Part shown: in pieces, positions 21,487-33,260 of the stretch
Position numbering within the stretch: the stretch's first letter is position 1
Layout: every line of letters begins with the position of its first letter
Assembly: GCA_015179125.1 (NCBI GenBank)
Contig: WHVA01000058.1
Coordinates: 62,001 to 126,000, forward strand
Length of the DNA stretch: 64,000 nt
Reading direction: 5' to 3'
From: Gautieria morchelliformis
Lineage: Eukaryota; Basidiomycota; Agaricomycetes; Gomphales; Gomphaceae
Position numbers and translations under genes: made by a program
Notes under the pieces: generated by a model
What the model was told of the DNA's origin: nothing
Database searches by the model: none
The model's input: only the letters and a program-made list of their open reading frames with translations

Positions 21487-24400
21487 ATGTCCAGTACCCT
21501 CTCTAAGTTGCACTGCACCTGTGAAAAGTACTGTAATGGTGGGGAATGGGTCTCTCGGGCAACCTGGTTCAGGCATGCGAATGATCGTACCAACAACAAC
21601 ATATCAGGATTCCAGCCAAGTTGGGTGCCCCCAGTAGAGCAGGCTGCCGACTCGAGCGCAGGCTCACAAGACTCGAGCGGCGGTAGGCTATTACCCCACC
21701 ATTAATCGCAATATTCATTCATGTATTAATTTCAGGTGACGGTAACGGCGTACGCGACTCATTCGAAGATGATAGAGATGACCACTGGCAGCCTCACCAT
21801 GAGCCTAATACTGCAAGTGAACAATCTCCGGACGATGATTCAGGTGGGTTCTATCAAGTATTCGCATATCCGTATCAACTAATCCCACATAGACCTTGCT
21901 CCGGATCCCGGGAACCTGCGTGAGGCCCAGGAAGAATCAGACTCGCCTACCCGCACTCCTTCGGTGGGGTCTCCAAGTCCAGAGCCTCACGATGATGCAT
22001 CCGCTGCTGGCTCTGAGGATGGCAGCGAGCCACTGCCCACATCCAATCCTTGGTCCGATCCCAACTTCACCCCAAATGTAGAAGAACTTCAGGACTCTCT
22101 GAATTTCATCCGAGCCCTTAGAAACGCTTCCCTAGACAATGGCGATCTCTCAGAACATTATCTCATTCGTCTTCGTAATCCTCCTACTCACGAACTGAGA
22201 GTGGACAATCCAGACGAACTGTACTCTCTCAAGCAATATATCGCATCAGAAAATGCCTCGGAAAAAACTTACATGAAATTCGCTCAGAATCACAATCACC
22301 GGTACCGTGAAAATCCCATGCTTTCTCTGGACCAAGTCAAGTCTAGAGTAGCCGAATGGAGTGGTGTCGTCCCGATCGAGAATGACATGTGTCCGAATTC
22401 ATGTCTTGCTTATGCGGGACCTTTTCGTGAACTCGACCGGTGTTCTCATTGCGGTCAGTCTCGGTACAGACAGCTGAGTGCACAGAATCCCCGGCAAGAA
22501 AGGAAGAGTCAACAAAATTTTTATACCATCCCACTCGGTCCACAGCTCCAGGCCCTCATGCGTAGCCCAGAGAGTGCGCACCGGATGAACTACCGATACG
22601 CACACACTGAAGAAGTTCTCGAGGAGCTCCGGAAAAATGGCGGTAAAATACACACCTACAATGATATTTTCCATGGTTCCGAGTACTTGCAGGCTTACAT
22701 TCGAGGCGACATCAAACCTAATGACTTTGTGGTTATGTTTTCTATGGATGGGGCAGAGCTAGTTAAAGACAAGGGGTCCAATTGCTGGATTGGAATTTAT
22801 GTGGTCATGGATCTGGCGCCTGACACGCGATATCTCAAAATATCAGTGCTAAAGGCATTTTTTCTTCCAGGGCCAAATAGTCCTGTGCACATGGACTCCT
22901 TCATGTTTCCAAGCTTGCATCACATTGCCGGCATCCAGAAAGAAGGCCTGGCCATATGGAATGCCGCCGCAAATACCTCATATTTATCACAGGTATACTT
23001 CTTTTTAAGTGAGTCCAAAACATCATATTATTGTTAATCTGACTGTAGGATCAGACAGTACAGATGGCCCTGCTAGTGTCTATTTAAGCGGCCTAGTAGG
23101 ACATCACGGGGCATCACCATGCCGTCTGTTTTGTGGCATCAAGGGTAGGAATAAGCCGGGGGGATCGCATTACTACCCGGCTCTCCTGCGACCCCATGGC
23201 TATGACAATTCTGCTGGGGGAAATCACGGTGACATTGATGTCTCAAGCATTCGTGGCCCATCCAGGGTAGACTATCAAGAAAAGCTCAGGTATTTGATGA
23301 TGAGTCAAATGCGACTAATTTCAGGGATCGACGGCGAGATAGTGGAATTTCTCGGCCAAGCTTACTCATGGGACTCGAAGATAAGCATCACCTTGGTATG
23401 CCTGCGATGCTGTCTGGTGACGCGATGCATGCCACCACTCTAAATTTGGGTGAACTCTTCGTCCCATTATGGTGCGGAACCTTCGAGTGTTCCAATACTG
23501 ACACTGTGGCTGATTGGTCATGGGCCAAACTTCGGGGAGATGTATGGAAAACCCATGGAGCCGCTGTGGCTGCTGCAAGGCCGTTCATTCCAGGTTCCTT
23601 TGATCGACCTCCAAGAGATATTTGTTTAAAAATAAATAGCGGTTATAAAGCCATAGAGTGGCAGGGATATCTCTTTGGTTTAGCCCCGGCATTTCTCTAT
23701 CAAATTCTCCCCTGGGATATATGGCGCAATTTCTGTCAAATGGTACAAGGAGTGCGTCTCGCTTTGCAACGGTCAATAACTCAAGAACAGTTGTTCCTGG
23801 CGCAAAAACACCTAGATTCATTCCACAAAGGGTTTGAGACCCTGTACATTCAACGTCGGACGGATCGCTTACATTTTCTTCGGCCATGCGTACATGCGCT
23901 TTTACATTTGGGATTGGAAATCCCAAGATTGGGGCCTCCATGTTTATACTCAACATGGACCATGGAGCGCACCGTCGGAAACCTAGGAGAGGAACTTCGT
24001 CAACCCTCTCAACTATTCGCAAATTTGTCCGAACGTGGGCTGCTTTGGTCTCAGATGAACGCACTCAAAGCCATGATCCCAGAACTTGCAGATCCCTCGG
24101 TCACGTTTCCCAGTGGGGCGGTAGACCTCGGCCAGGGGTATGCTCTCCTCAAAGTGAAACAACGTTACGCCAGCTACCCAAGTAACCATGAGGACCAAGC
24201 AATACAGATATATTTTGAGAAGAACATAAGTGATGTGCGCTACTCTCGGTTCAAGGTGACACGCTGGGCGCGATTGCTCTTGCCTACAGGGCAAATAGCA
24301 TGGTCAGCTTGGAGGGAAAAATTGAAGGCTATAGACACACTCCGACGGTCTCGGTGTGTCAAGGTAAGGAACACCGTTGTTCATGCAGCAGGCTTACTGA

Positions 24401-24705
24401 TGATTTCGAAGCTCAAGCTTGAGGATCGCATTGAATTTGGAGAGGTTCTATATTACTTCCAGGTTTTTGTCGCTAATCAAACCAGAACCATTGCCATGGT
24501 GAGGATCTATTCCAGGCCTGACGCGTTCATGCTAGAGGAGTCTCTGGGTGCTGCTTATTCTGTTACGGAGAAGCCACTTGATGAGGCGAACACCATGCAT
24601 GTCGTTGATGCCAAGTCTATTCTTTCAGTTGTTTCAGTGCAGCCATGGACTTATCGAAACATATCGGGGTGCCACAATGTTTCATTTGGGAAAAAATGGG
24701 CCTGA
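21487..24705 (+). CDS. CACTA (EnSpm) transposase, Tnp2 type, 5 exons
   Basis: DNA transposase of the CACTA superfamily in the form common in mushroom genomes. Exons 21487-21682, 21736-21843, 21893-23008, 23049-23289 and 23325-24705 keep frame and give about 1013 residues without a stop. The N-terminus has the family's Cys-rich start (LHCTCEKYCNGGEWVSRATW). A disordered acidic Ser-rich linker follows, then a Cys-rich knuckle (DMCPNSCLAYAGPF...DRCSHCGQSRY). The transposase core starts around FSMDGAEL (near residue 384) and includes LHHIAGIQKEGLAIW, GLVGHHGASPCRL, GGSHYYPALLRP, GDAMHATTLNLGEL, a PGSFDRPPR box and TMERTVGNLGEE (near residue 765). The tail shows the late VVDAKSILSVV motif. CACTA-type ends were not found by eye, so element borders are unknown. 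The gene may still be functional. Confidence 0.88.
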
Positions 24706-24719
24706 CAAAGGATGCACTT

Positions 24720-25430
24720 GTAGGGAACGAAGAAGTGATCGAGAACGAATGAGTGGGGAGAATCAAATTGTCGCAGCATCTATAATGTAATGTATATGCC
24801 TTTGCATACTTCTATTTCACCTTGCCACGGCCGTCGCGCTGTACGGGAATGAGGCCGTCGCTTGGCAGGCCGACATCACTGACGCCGTGCGCGAGGTGAG
24901 ATCACAGCTCTCGAGAGCATCATGGGCACGGGGGTGAAGAATGAGCAGCACGCGGCGTACGATGTGTATGTTCTGACCTCTAATACCGACCCTTTCTTAT
25001 AGTGGTTCCTGTACAAGATTGATAACATTGTACAGACACACCGTGCTCTCCAAGCTGCGGCGTCGCCTGAAGCGGAAGGCCTCATAAAGACTGCCAAGGG
25101 ACAGGGCTTTGCTGACGGGCAAACTCTCGTCTGTGCGGATGAAGCCACCTGCGACCTGCCCGCGTCTGGTCACGTGCTTCGCGTATGGTGGACTCTGGAA
25201 CGCCCTGCACACACCACTTCTACACAACATATAATGCGCAGACACATGACGTTGGATTCGATGAGCATGGCACTATGGTCCTTGGGAGCCGTATTTACTG
25301 ACACAGACTTAGAGGCGACCAAAGGCACGCTGCATGCATCAGCATCTTGCCGCTACGCCATTGTCATGCATGATTGGGAAGTTCGTAGTTCATGCGCCTG
25401 GTGGAGGTTAGGGAGAATATGATGAGACGC
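24720..25430 (+). pseudogene. Unrecognised coding remnant
   Basis: Plus-strand segments of plausible coding composition alternate with intron-like sequence: ATAVALYGNEAVAWQADITD near 24.83-24.89 kb, ALESIMGTGVKNEQHAAYD near 24.91-24.97 kb, and WFLYKIDNIVQTHRALQAAA near 25.01-25.07 kb continuing to about 25.15 kb. A GTGTATGTTC donor and a TCTTATAG acceptor separate the last two. No start, end or family could be assigned. It may be the 3' flank captured beside the CACTA gene, or an eroded host gene. Confidence 0.3.
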
Positions 25431-25929
25431 TCTGCATCGACGAGTCACTGCGAAATTGACACCACACCGTCAAACGTAGCATGCGTATGGCGATCGGTGC
25501 GCTTTCTAATTCTATGTATTATTTTACATCCATGTGTTGACCTTGTTACCTATGCGTAGTAACGAACGGCGTGCGTGTAGGTATGGCCCGCACCCACTCG
25601 CGCACTGCGCGCCGTGCGTGCACGCGCTCTCGCGTCGCTCCTCGCCCCCCCGCGCAGCGCCTGAGAGACTGGGTGCACCCCATTCCCTGCTGTTCCCTGT
25701 ACCCCATGCCCTATACCCTATGATATCTGACGCACAGTTCCCGGTCAGATGCACACGCACACGTACACCGCGCGCACCGCACTCCGCCTCCTCCTCCCTT
25801 CCTGACGAAATGTAAAGAAAGAAGGTCCTTGTCAGAACCTGTGACGCCAATTTTAACTCAGAGTGTCGCTCACATATTAGACTCCTCGGAAATCTTGTCT
25901 AACAGTTTCCAACGCAATTCATAACAGTG
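25431..25929. other. GC-rich intergenic DNA, no gene seen
   Basis: CG-rich Arg/Pro/Ser frames are open on both strands at 25524-25850, but conflict and carry no motif. The GTRYACRCGC-type composition resembles the repeat at 1-430. Confidence 0.35.
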
Positions 25930-26527
25930 TTAAAAAATGATGATATTTGAGGGGCTTTCGAAACCTTTTACGGCCGAAGCTCTATCTCGGCGTTGGCATC
26001 GGGATCCTGAGGATACTGTTTGGAAGATCATCAGTGAGTACGACATGAACCCAATGTGCTTCCAGGAAAATCTGAAGAATAAGGTGCGGAGTTGAACTCT
26101 TCCAAACCAGAAGGACAGCTTGAGAAAGCCGGTTAACGGCATGCCCAGGAACAGTCTATACCACAAGTGTTCGTTGACCCGAACAGTGCCGGTATGCGGG
26201 GGCAGAATGCGAGTAACGTAATGATGGTCAAAGTCGACCAGGAGACAGTGGTTTGTCGGCCTTCTGCGTCTATCGCTGACAGGCAAGGCACTCAGATGAT
26301 GACGGCGCGAGGTGCAGATATCTACGAGATATCGGAGGTGCGTTCAGACATTGGCGTTTCAGTGAGCGCCATGGAGAGCACACCAATCAGCCGTTGTCTA
26401 CATTAGGTGCGCATCGAAAGGCCGATCCGTTTGCAACAATGGTGTTCATGGCAGTAATTGATGATGGCTTCAGGCCGTACAGAAAGCGGGTGAATCCGCA
26501 CTGGGAGTGCGTCGTCAATGGGGATAT
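25930..26527 (-). other. Coding-like minus-strand sequence ending at an LTR
   Basis: A 118-residue frame (25930-26286) and a separate segment just below the LTR (IPIDDALPVRIHPLSVRPEA, 26400-26527) look like eroded exons. No family is recognised. The second segment runs directly into element A, so the retroelement may have inserted in or beside a host gene. Confidence 0.25.
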
Positions 26528-26990
26528 TGTCAGGGGACACCCTGTTTTCCATTTCCAGTTCCGACTCCATTTCCGACTCCGCTTCCGATTCCGATTCCAT
26601 CTCCGCCTCCGCTCTCGGAAATGATTCCGCTTCTGGGAGAACTTCCACCAGTTCTGTTCGCCTTCCCAGTTCCACTCCAATTTCCAAGTTCCACCCTCGG
26701 AACAGTGTCGGAAATCAAGCGACTCGCGTAATAGGTGACATCAAGGGTCGATCAAGGGTCAGGGAGGTGCAGGGTTGATGGCGGGTGCCAAGTGTTGTCC
26801 CTGGCTGCGCAGCGTAGTGTAATACGGGCTCGCTGACATTGGGGGTCCTTAGACTTTTCTCTTTGGATTTCCCCTTGTCAGGTGAGAATCCCCTCTCTTG
26901 TATGCTCTGTTCATTTATACAGACTTTGGATTTCCCCTTGTCAGTTGTGTGGTAGTGTGATCTCCACAACTAGCCAGGGTTGCCCTTACA
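26528..26990 (+). repeat. 5' LTR of element A
   Basis: It starts TGTCAGGGGACACC and ends CCCTTACA. It includes a GA/TTCC-rich first half (GATTCCGATTCC-type hexamers) and a twice-present word GGATTTCCCCTTGTCAG near its end. Confidence 0.9.
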
Positions 26991-27176
26991 GCAGAAAAGT
27001 CTCTCCCATAGAGGACCGGCGGTCGTACTGCGTGTCGCAGCCGCCATAGGTGCGTTCGGAATCGGAGACAGCGACTCGGAGATCGCAACCTCTTCCGCAC
27101 ACACAGCGTACGACAGCCCTTCTTCTTACGTCGAGCTCCCAACCCCGGAAATCCCGTCCCACATTTCTCCTTCCGC

Positions 27177-28350
27177 ATGGATCCGGACGATCGTCTTCGG
27201 AATATGGAGGAGGAATTGACGCGGAACCGGATGAAGACCGACGCGATTGAAACAGCCTTACAAGCGATTTTGGCTAAGTTAGATATTCCACAAGGTGGTG
27301 GAAATGAAATGTTGGATGATCCGGATTTCGGAAAAGCGGAACTAGCGGAGGAGAGAAAGTCCGCGAAGTTAGCAAAGGTCAAACCCGCAACTCCGGCGGA
27401 CTTTGACGGAGATCGGGAGAAGGGACGCGCATTCTTCAACACATGCAGCATCTACTTCGCAATTGTCGGAGACCTCTTTCCGAACGACCAGGCTCGGATT
27501 CACTGGGCATTGTCCTTTTTCAAGTCGGACCGCGCATCCCGTTTTGCAAACAAGGTGATCCGACATGAAGCAAAGGGCAAGGGGAACTACTTCCGAGACT
27601 GGGACGCCTTCGAGAAAACATTTTCCGACCAGTTCTGCCCAAAAAATGAGCAGCTCACAGCCCTTACGAAGCTCGAGGGACCAGCTGGTACCAGGCCAAG
27701 GATCCGGTCGATGACTATATCGATCGCTTCCAGGAGCTCATCGACCTTGCGGAGTATGATGACGACAAGACGATCGTCATCAAATTCCGACGAGGACTCG
27801 ATCCGACACTCCAGAACCAAGTTGCGCTGCTTGGGGATGGAGCACCGGACTTTGATGACCCGGAAGGGTGGTACCAAGCTGCACAGAGGGTGTCCCGGAA
27901 CAGGGAAGCAAATGAGGCCTTCGTGGAGACGAGCCGGAATATGACGCGCAGTTCCACTCGTCCTACTCCACCTGTGCCAAAATCCGGAAGCGCATTCATT
28001 CCCATGCGGAAAGTATTTCCGACGCTTTCTCCGCCCCTCCTATTAGGAACCATAGCCCTCCTCCCTCGAAGAGTGGCCCTGCCCCGATGGATGTTGACCG
28101 CATGCGCGGAAAAGGCCGCGGAACTATCACCTGCTTCCGATGTCAACAACCAGGCCACTATGCCCGCGAGTGCCCCCAAGCATTTGACATCCGGCTTATG
28201 ACCACAGAGGAGAAACTCGAGCTCCTTCCAGAGTTCCTCGCACTTGCGGACATAAGCGGAGTGCCTACTGCGGAAGGAGTTTCCGAAAATGCGGAACATG
28301 GCGCATCGGAAGCGGAAGATGCATCGGATTTTGTGACGCGCAGCGGGTGA
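27177..28350 (+). pseudogene. gag: gag region of element A
   Basis: Codes for a capsid-type retrotransposon gag: an N-terminal helix with a DPDDRLRNMEEEL-like start, a capsid-like core (PATPADFDGDREKGRAFFNT, WALSFFKSDRASRFANKV, NYFRDWDAFEKTFSDQFCP) and a CCHC nucleic-acid knuckle (CFRCQQPGHYARECP). It is broken here; the same part in element C is a longer open frame. Confidence 0.75.
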
Positions 28351-28559
28351 GATGTGTGCCCCTGCTGCCTGTACATAACCGGTTTGCCTGTCTTGAAGTA
28401 GAGAATGAAAAGCCCGACTCCCCTCACTTCATACAGACCCACCGGATAAAGTCACACAAAAGCCAAATCCGACACCCCGTCTATCCCGCATCCGCCCTTG
28501 GGAGAGACGCCTTCCGAAGCGCTATGTCGTTGCTGCCACCCCTGGCCCCAAGTCACTAG

Positions 28560-31500
28560 TCATTAAGGTAGAGATCCAGAGACAGATACGGCGGAAGTCA
28601 AATCCGGACCCGCCCTTGTCGATTGCGGGGCCACTGGTCAGTTTATGGACCGGGACTATGTGGAACGGAACCGACTGACGACGCGGAAGTTGCAACGTGC
28701 AATCCCGGTGTTCAATGTGGATGGAAGCCCCAATGAGGCAGGGTCCATCACGGAGATAGTGGACACAATTCTCCGCTACGATGGCACTCGGAACGCACTT
28801 CCTTCGCTGTCACCAGCCTGGGGAAGCAAGACATCATCCTTGGGTTTACCTGGCTTCAAGAGCACAACCCGGAGATCAATTGGCAGACTCGGAAGGTACT
28901 GATGAGTCGATGTCCAGCCAAGTGTCACATGTGCCGGTCGGAAGTGCGGAAGGAGCACCAGGAGCAGCGGAAGACCGAACGGCTCATACAGACATGTCGT
29001 TCTGGCCCCCATCCACTGCTTGCAGAAGAAGACTCGGAAGCGGAATTTGACCCGGATCCCCCTTCCAATTCCGATTCCGACGTCATCCGACTCGGCCTGG
29101 AAGACCTCTGACGGAAGGGGAGCGCTTGCTGTACGTAAACCTTCCGCCGGAGGCGGAACACATCCGCGCCACCGGAAATATTTCGCAACGCCTTGCTGAA
29201 GCCTCTAAGAGGTATGATAAAGTGGAGGCGGAAATTCCGGAGTACCTGCGGGAGTTCGAGGACGTCTTCTCTAAGGAGTCGTTTGATGCCCTGCCTCCGC
29301 GGAAACTGTGGGACCATGCCATCGAGTTGGAGCCTGGGTCGAAGCCCACCAACTGCAAGGTCTACCCGCTGTCACCCAAGGAGCAGGTAGAGCTCGATGC
29401 ATTCCTTGCGGAAAATCTCCGTACAGGGAGGATCCGCCCCTCCAAGTCACCCATGGCATCTCCGGTGTTCTTCATCAAGAAGAAGGACGGCTCGCTCAGA
29501 CTTGTGCAGGATTACCGGGCCTTGAATGCGATCACGATCAAGAACCGGTACCCCATTCCGCTCATTTCCGAATTGATCACACAACTCCGCGGGGCGAAGT
29601 ACTTCACCAAGCTGGATGTCCGCTGGGGCTTCAATAATGTCCGGATCCGGGAGGGAGATGAGTGGAAGGCCGCATTCCGCACCAACCGAGGACTCTTTGA
29701 GCCACAGGTCATGTTCTTTGGCCTCACCAACAGTCCTGCCACGTTCCAGACAATGATGAATGACATTTTCCGTGACATGATAGCAGAAGGGGTTGTCTGC
29801 GTCTACCTCGATGACATCCTCATCTTCACAAAAACAATGTCCGAACATCGGGAAGTCGTGCGGAGAGTGCTGGAACGACTCCGGGAGTACAACCTGTGTC
29901 TCAAGCCGGAAAAGTGCGAATTTGAGCGGACTCGGATAGAGTATCTTGGGGTGATCGTGTCGGAAGGAAAGGTGGAAATGGACCCCGTCAAGGTTTCCGG
30001 TGTGTCGGATTGGCCGGTGCCGCGGAACAAGAAGGAAGTCCAGTCCTTCATTGGGTTTGTCAATTTCTACCGGCGGTTCATCAAGGACTTCTCCTGCCAC
30101 GCCCGTGCCCTCTTCGACCTCACCAAGAAGGAGGTTGGATGGCGGTGGGGAGAGCCGGAACGGGTCTCCTTTGACAAACTCAAAGAGCTGATCACTTCCG
30201 CCCCGGTCCTGATCTTTCCCGACGACTCTCGCCCTTACCGAGTGGAGGCGGATTCTTCCGACGCAGCTACCGGAGCGGTCTTGTCGCAACAGTCATCGGA
30301 AGAAGGTGGGGGGTGGCATCCGATTGCCTTCTTCTCTAAGAGTCTCAGTCCGGTCGAGCGGAACTACGAGATCCATGACAAGGAGATGCTGGCAATCATC
30401 CGAGCGCTAGAGGAGTGGCGACACTTCCTCGAGGGTGCTCTATGCCCGTTTGAGATCTGGACAGACCACAAGAACCTTGAGTATTTCCACACGTCTAAGA
30501 AGTTGAACCGACGACAAGCACGGTGGTCCCTACACCTGTCCCGGTTTGACTTCATGCTCCACCACCGCCCCGGCCGCACCATGGGCAAGCCCGATGCCCT
30601 ATCCCGCCGCGCGGATCACGGAAGCGGAAGTGGAGACAACGCGGATATGACACTGCTCCGCCCAAGCCTCTTTGCAATCCGTGCCCTAGAAGGAGTAACT
30701 GCAATTGGGGCGGAAGCGGAAATGCTCCGGGATATCCGGAGGCAGTACCGGAATGGAGAGAAGGAGGAGTCGGTGGTGAAGGCAGTGGAGGAACTCCGGA
30801 AGGGGCACTCACGGTCTGTACGGGCAGCGGAATGGTCGGAACGTGATGGACTGCTCCACTTCAGAGGCAAGGTCTATGTTCCGGGTGGGGCGGACCTCCG
30901 CCGTCGCATCGTGTCCCAGCACCATGACACACGGGTCGCTGGGCATGCTGGCAGGTGGAAGACGCTGGAGTTAGTGGCTCGGAATTACTGGTGGCCTCAG
31001 ATGTCCCGCTACATCGGACAGTACGTGAAGACGTGTGACCTTTGTCTCCGAACCAAAGCGCAACGACGTCCGCCCGTCGGAGAACTTGTTCCGCTCCCGA
31101 TTCCCGAATCCCGCTGGGACACCATCAGTGTCGACTTCATCGTTGAACTCCCAGAGTCTCATGGCTACGACGCGATCATGAACGTCGTGGATTCGGTGAG
31201 CAAGGTGACCCACTTCATTCCGACGCACACGACGATCACAGCCCTCGGAGCGGCCCGCCTGTTCCTTGCACATGTCTGGAAGTTGCATGGGCTCCCGAAG
31301 CAAGTCGTTTCCGACCGAGGTCCGCAGTTTGTCGCGGAACTGACTCGGGAGCTCTACCGCCTGCTCGGCATAAAGCTGGCTACCACCACAGCGTACCATC
31401 CGCAGGGTGACGGACAGACGGAACGGGTCAATCAGGAGTTGGAGCAATATCTCCGCCTCTTTGTCAATGAGAGGCAGGATGACTGGGATGAGTTACTTCC

Positions 31501-32251
31501 GCTGGCGGAATTCCAATACAACAACCATGTCCATTCCGCCACGCAACAGACTCCCTTCATGCTTGACTCCGGACGACACCCGCGGATGGGCTTCGAACCA
31601 CGCCAGGCTGACTCCCGACTCGAGACGGTCAATGAGTTCCGAGACCGCATGGACTCCACCCTTTCGGAAGCCAAGTCGGCCCTTGCGAAGGCCAAGGATG
31701 ACATGGCAAGGTACTACAACCGACGCCGGGTTCCTGCCCCAGAGTACCAAGTTGGAGACAAGGTGTACCTAGATGCAAGTGACATCCGCACCACACGCCC
31801 TTCGCAGAAGCTTGCCCACCGCTACCTTGGGCCCTTCACAGTGACGCGGAGGGTTGGGCGGAATGCATACCGCCTCCGACTTCCGATGTCCATGTCCCGC
31901 CTCCACCCCGTCTTCAACGTGGTGAAGTTACTCCCTATGCTTGAGGACCCAATTCCACGTCGGAAGGCTCATCCGCCACCTCCGCCAGAAATTGTAGATG
32001 GGGAAGAGCACTACGTGGTAGAACGGATCCTGGACAGCCGGTTTGTGCGAGGACGACTCCAATTCCTCGTGAAATGGGAAGGGTATGGGTACGAGGAGAA
32101 TTCGTGGGTCCCGGAGCAAGATGTTTCCGCTCCTGACAAACTCCGGGAGTTCTACAGGACACATCCAGGTGCCCCTCGCCGAATCCGCTCGCTGGCATTT
32201 CAATCCCTTGTGTCCCGCGCTTCGAGGACGCAGCACGCTAGAGGGGGGTGA
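28560..32251 (+). pseudogene. pol: pol region of element A (PR-RT-RNaseH-IN-chromodomain)
   Basis: The protease motif (DCGATGQFMDRDY) lies near 28620. From 29126 one long frame carries reverse transcriptase (LDVRWGFNNVRI, then YLDD in VVCVYLDDILIF), RNase H (EADSSDAATGAVLSQ; DHKNLEYF) and the integrase H2C2 knuckle (HDTRVAGHAG to CDLCLRTK). The DDE core follows (SVDFIVELP; VVSDRGPQFVAELTR; HPQGDGQTERVNQELE), with a GPFTVTRRVG linker. Last is a chromodomain (YVVERILDSR; LVKWEGYGYEENSWVP) that would target insertion to marked chromatin, as known for chromoviruses. The frame ends at the 3' LTR. Confidence 0.9.
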
Positions 32252-32713
32252 TGTCAGGGGACACCCTGTTTTCCATTTCCAGTTCCGACTCCATTTCCGA
32301 CTCCGCTTCCGGTTCCGATTCCATCTCCGCATCCGCTTTCGGGAACGATTCCGCTTCTGGGAGAACTTCCACCAGTTCCGTTCGCCTTGCCAGTTCCACT
32401 CCAATTTCCGACTTCCGCCCCGGAACAGTGTCGGAAATCAAGCGACTCGCATAATAGGTGGCATCAAGGGTCGATCAAGGGTCAGGGGGATGCAGGGTTG
32501 ATGGCGGGTGCCAAGCGTTGTCCCTGGCTGCGCAGCGTAGTATAATACGGGCTCGCTGACATTGGGGGTCCTTAGACTTTTCTCTTTGGATTTCCCCTTG
32601 TCAGGTGAGAACCCCCTCTCTTGTATGCTCTGTTCATTTATACATACTTTGGATTTCCCCTTGTCAGTTGTGTGGTAGTGTGATCTCCACAACTAGCCAG
32701 GGTTGCCCTTACA
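32252..32713 (+). repeat. 3' LTR of element A
   Basis: 462 bp, TG to CA, same layout as the 5' LTR. It is closer in sequence to the LTRs of C and D than to A's own 5' LTR in several GA/TTCC-rich positions. Confidence 0.9.
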
Positions 32714-32799
32714 GTAAAAGCCCCACACTGTTTTCCTTTGAGTGAGTTCGTCTGTTAGCAGATTTCCCCTCCCTGGCAAAAAAAAGAAAAAAAAAGGGA

Positions 32800-33260
32800 A
32801 AAAATAATGCACCTATTCAATATTGACCTGTCACCCTGGCCAAGTCATGGGGTAACCGATCAGTGGCTGAGCTTCATGGGTCCCCGGGAGAGCCTGACTC
32901 CTCAAGGCACCAACCTCGGTTCTTCCATCATGGGACTTGAGATCCTGCTTGATGAGCTCGCTTGGTGGTTAGCCCGGTATGCCAGTGTGGCTTGCAAACA
33001 CACCACATGAATTAAGCAATATGTCCAGCGCAGCCTCACCAGCATGGCATTCAGCGCTGCCACTCATGAGGGCCAGCAAAAGGTCCTTGAGACCACTCAG
33101 GTGAGGGCCACGGCCCCGCCACCACTCACTCACATGCAGCTTGATCAAGAGCTCACTGGCATACTGCCACCATCGATGACATGGGCCTTGATGCCCTGAT
33201 TGAGACCCCTATTGATGCAGCGGGACATCCATCCCCTACAGACGCCGCCGCAACTGCAGT
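32800..33260 (+). pseudogene. Accessory ORF remnant, copy 1 (family II neighbourhood)
   Basis: Plus-strand pieces here (AFSAATHEGQQKVLETTQVR; PPLTHMQLDQELTGILPP) match the minus-strand frame at 38525-38926 (AFSAAAQEGQQKILETSHVR; PLTHAQLDQELASIRPPP). The protein type is unknown: helical, Ala/Gln-rich, then acidic. It lies tail to tail with the family II gag fossil to its right and in opposite orientation to it. Confidence 0.5.

Larger units (their letters stand above)
26528..32713 (+). mobile_element. Element A: Ty3/gypsy chromodomain retrotransposon (family I)
   Basis: LTRs are 26528-26990 (463 bp) and 32252-32713 (462 bp), starting TGTCAGGGGACACC and ending GGTTGCCCTTACA. They differ at about a dozen sites by eye, so the copy is not brand new. 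Inside, in order, are gag with a CCHC knuckle, protease, reverse transcriptase, RNase H, integrase and a C-terminal chromodomain. The layout is full length, but the gag-protease part carries a few breaks, so it counts as a fossil. The five bases on either side (GATAT / GTAAA) do not match, so no target duplication is visible. Confidence 0.9.
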
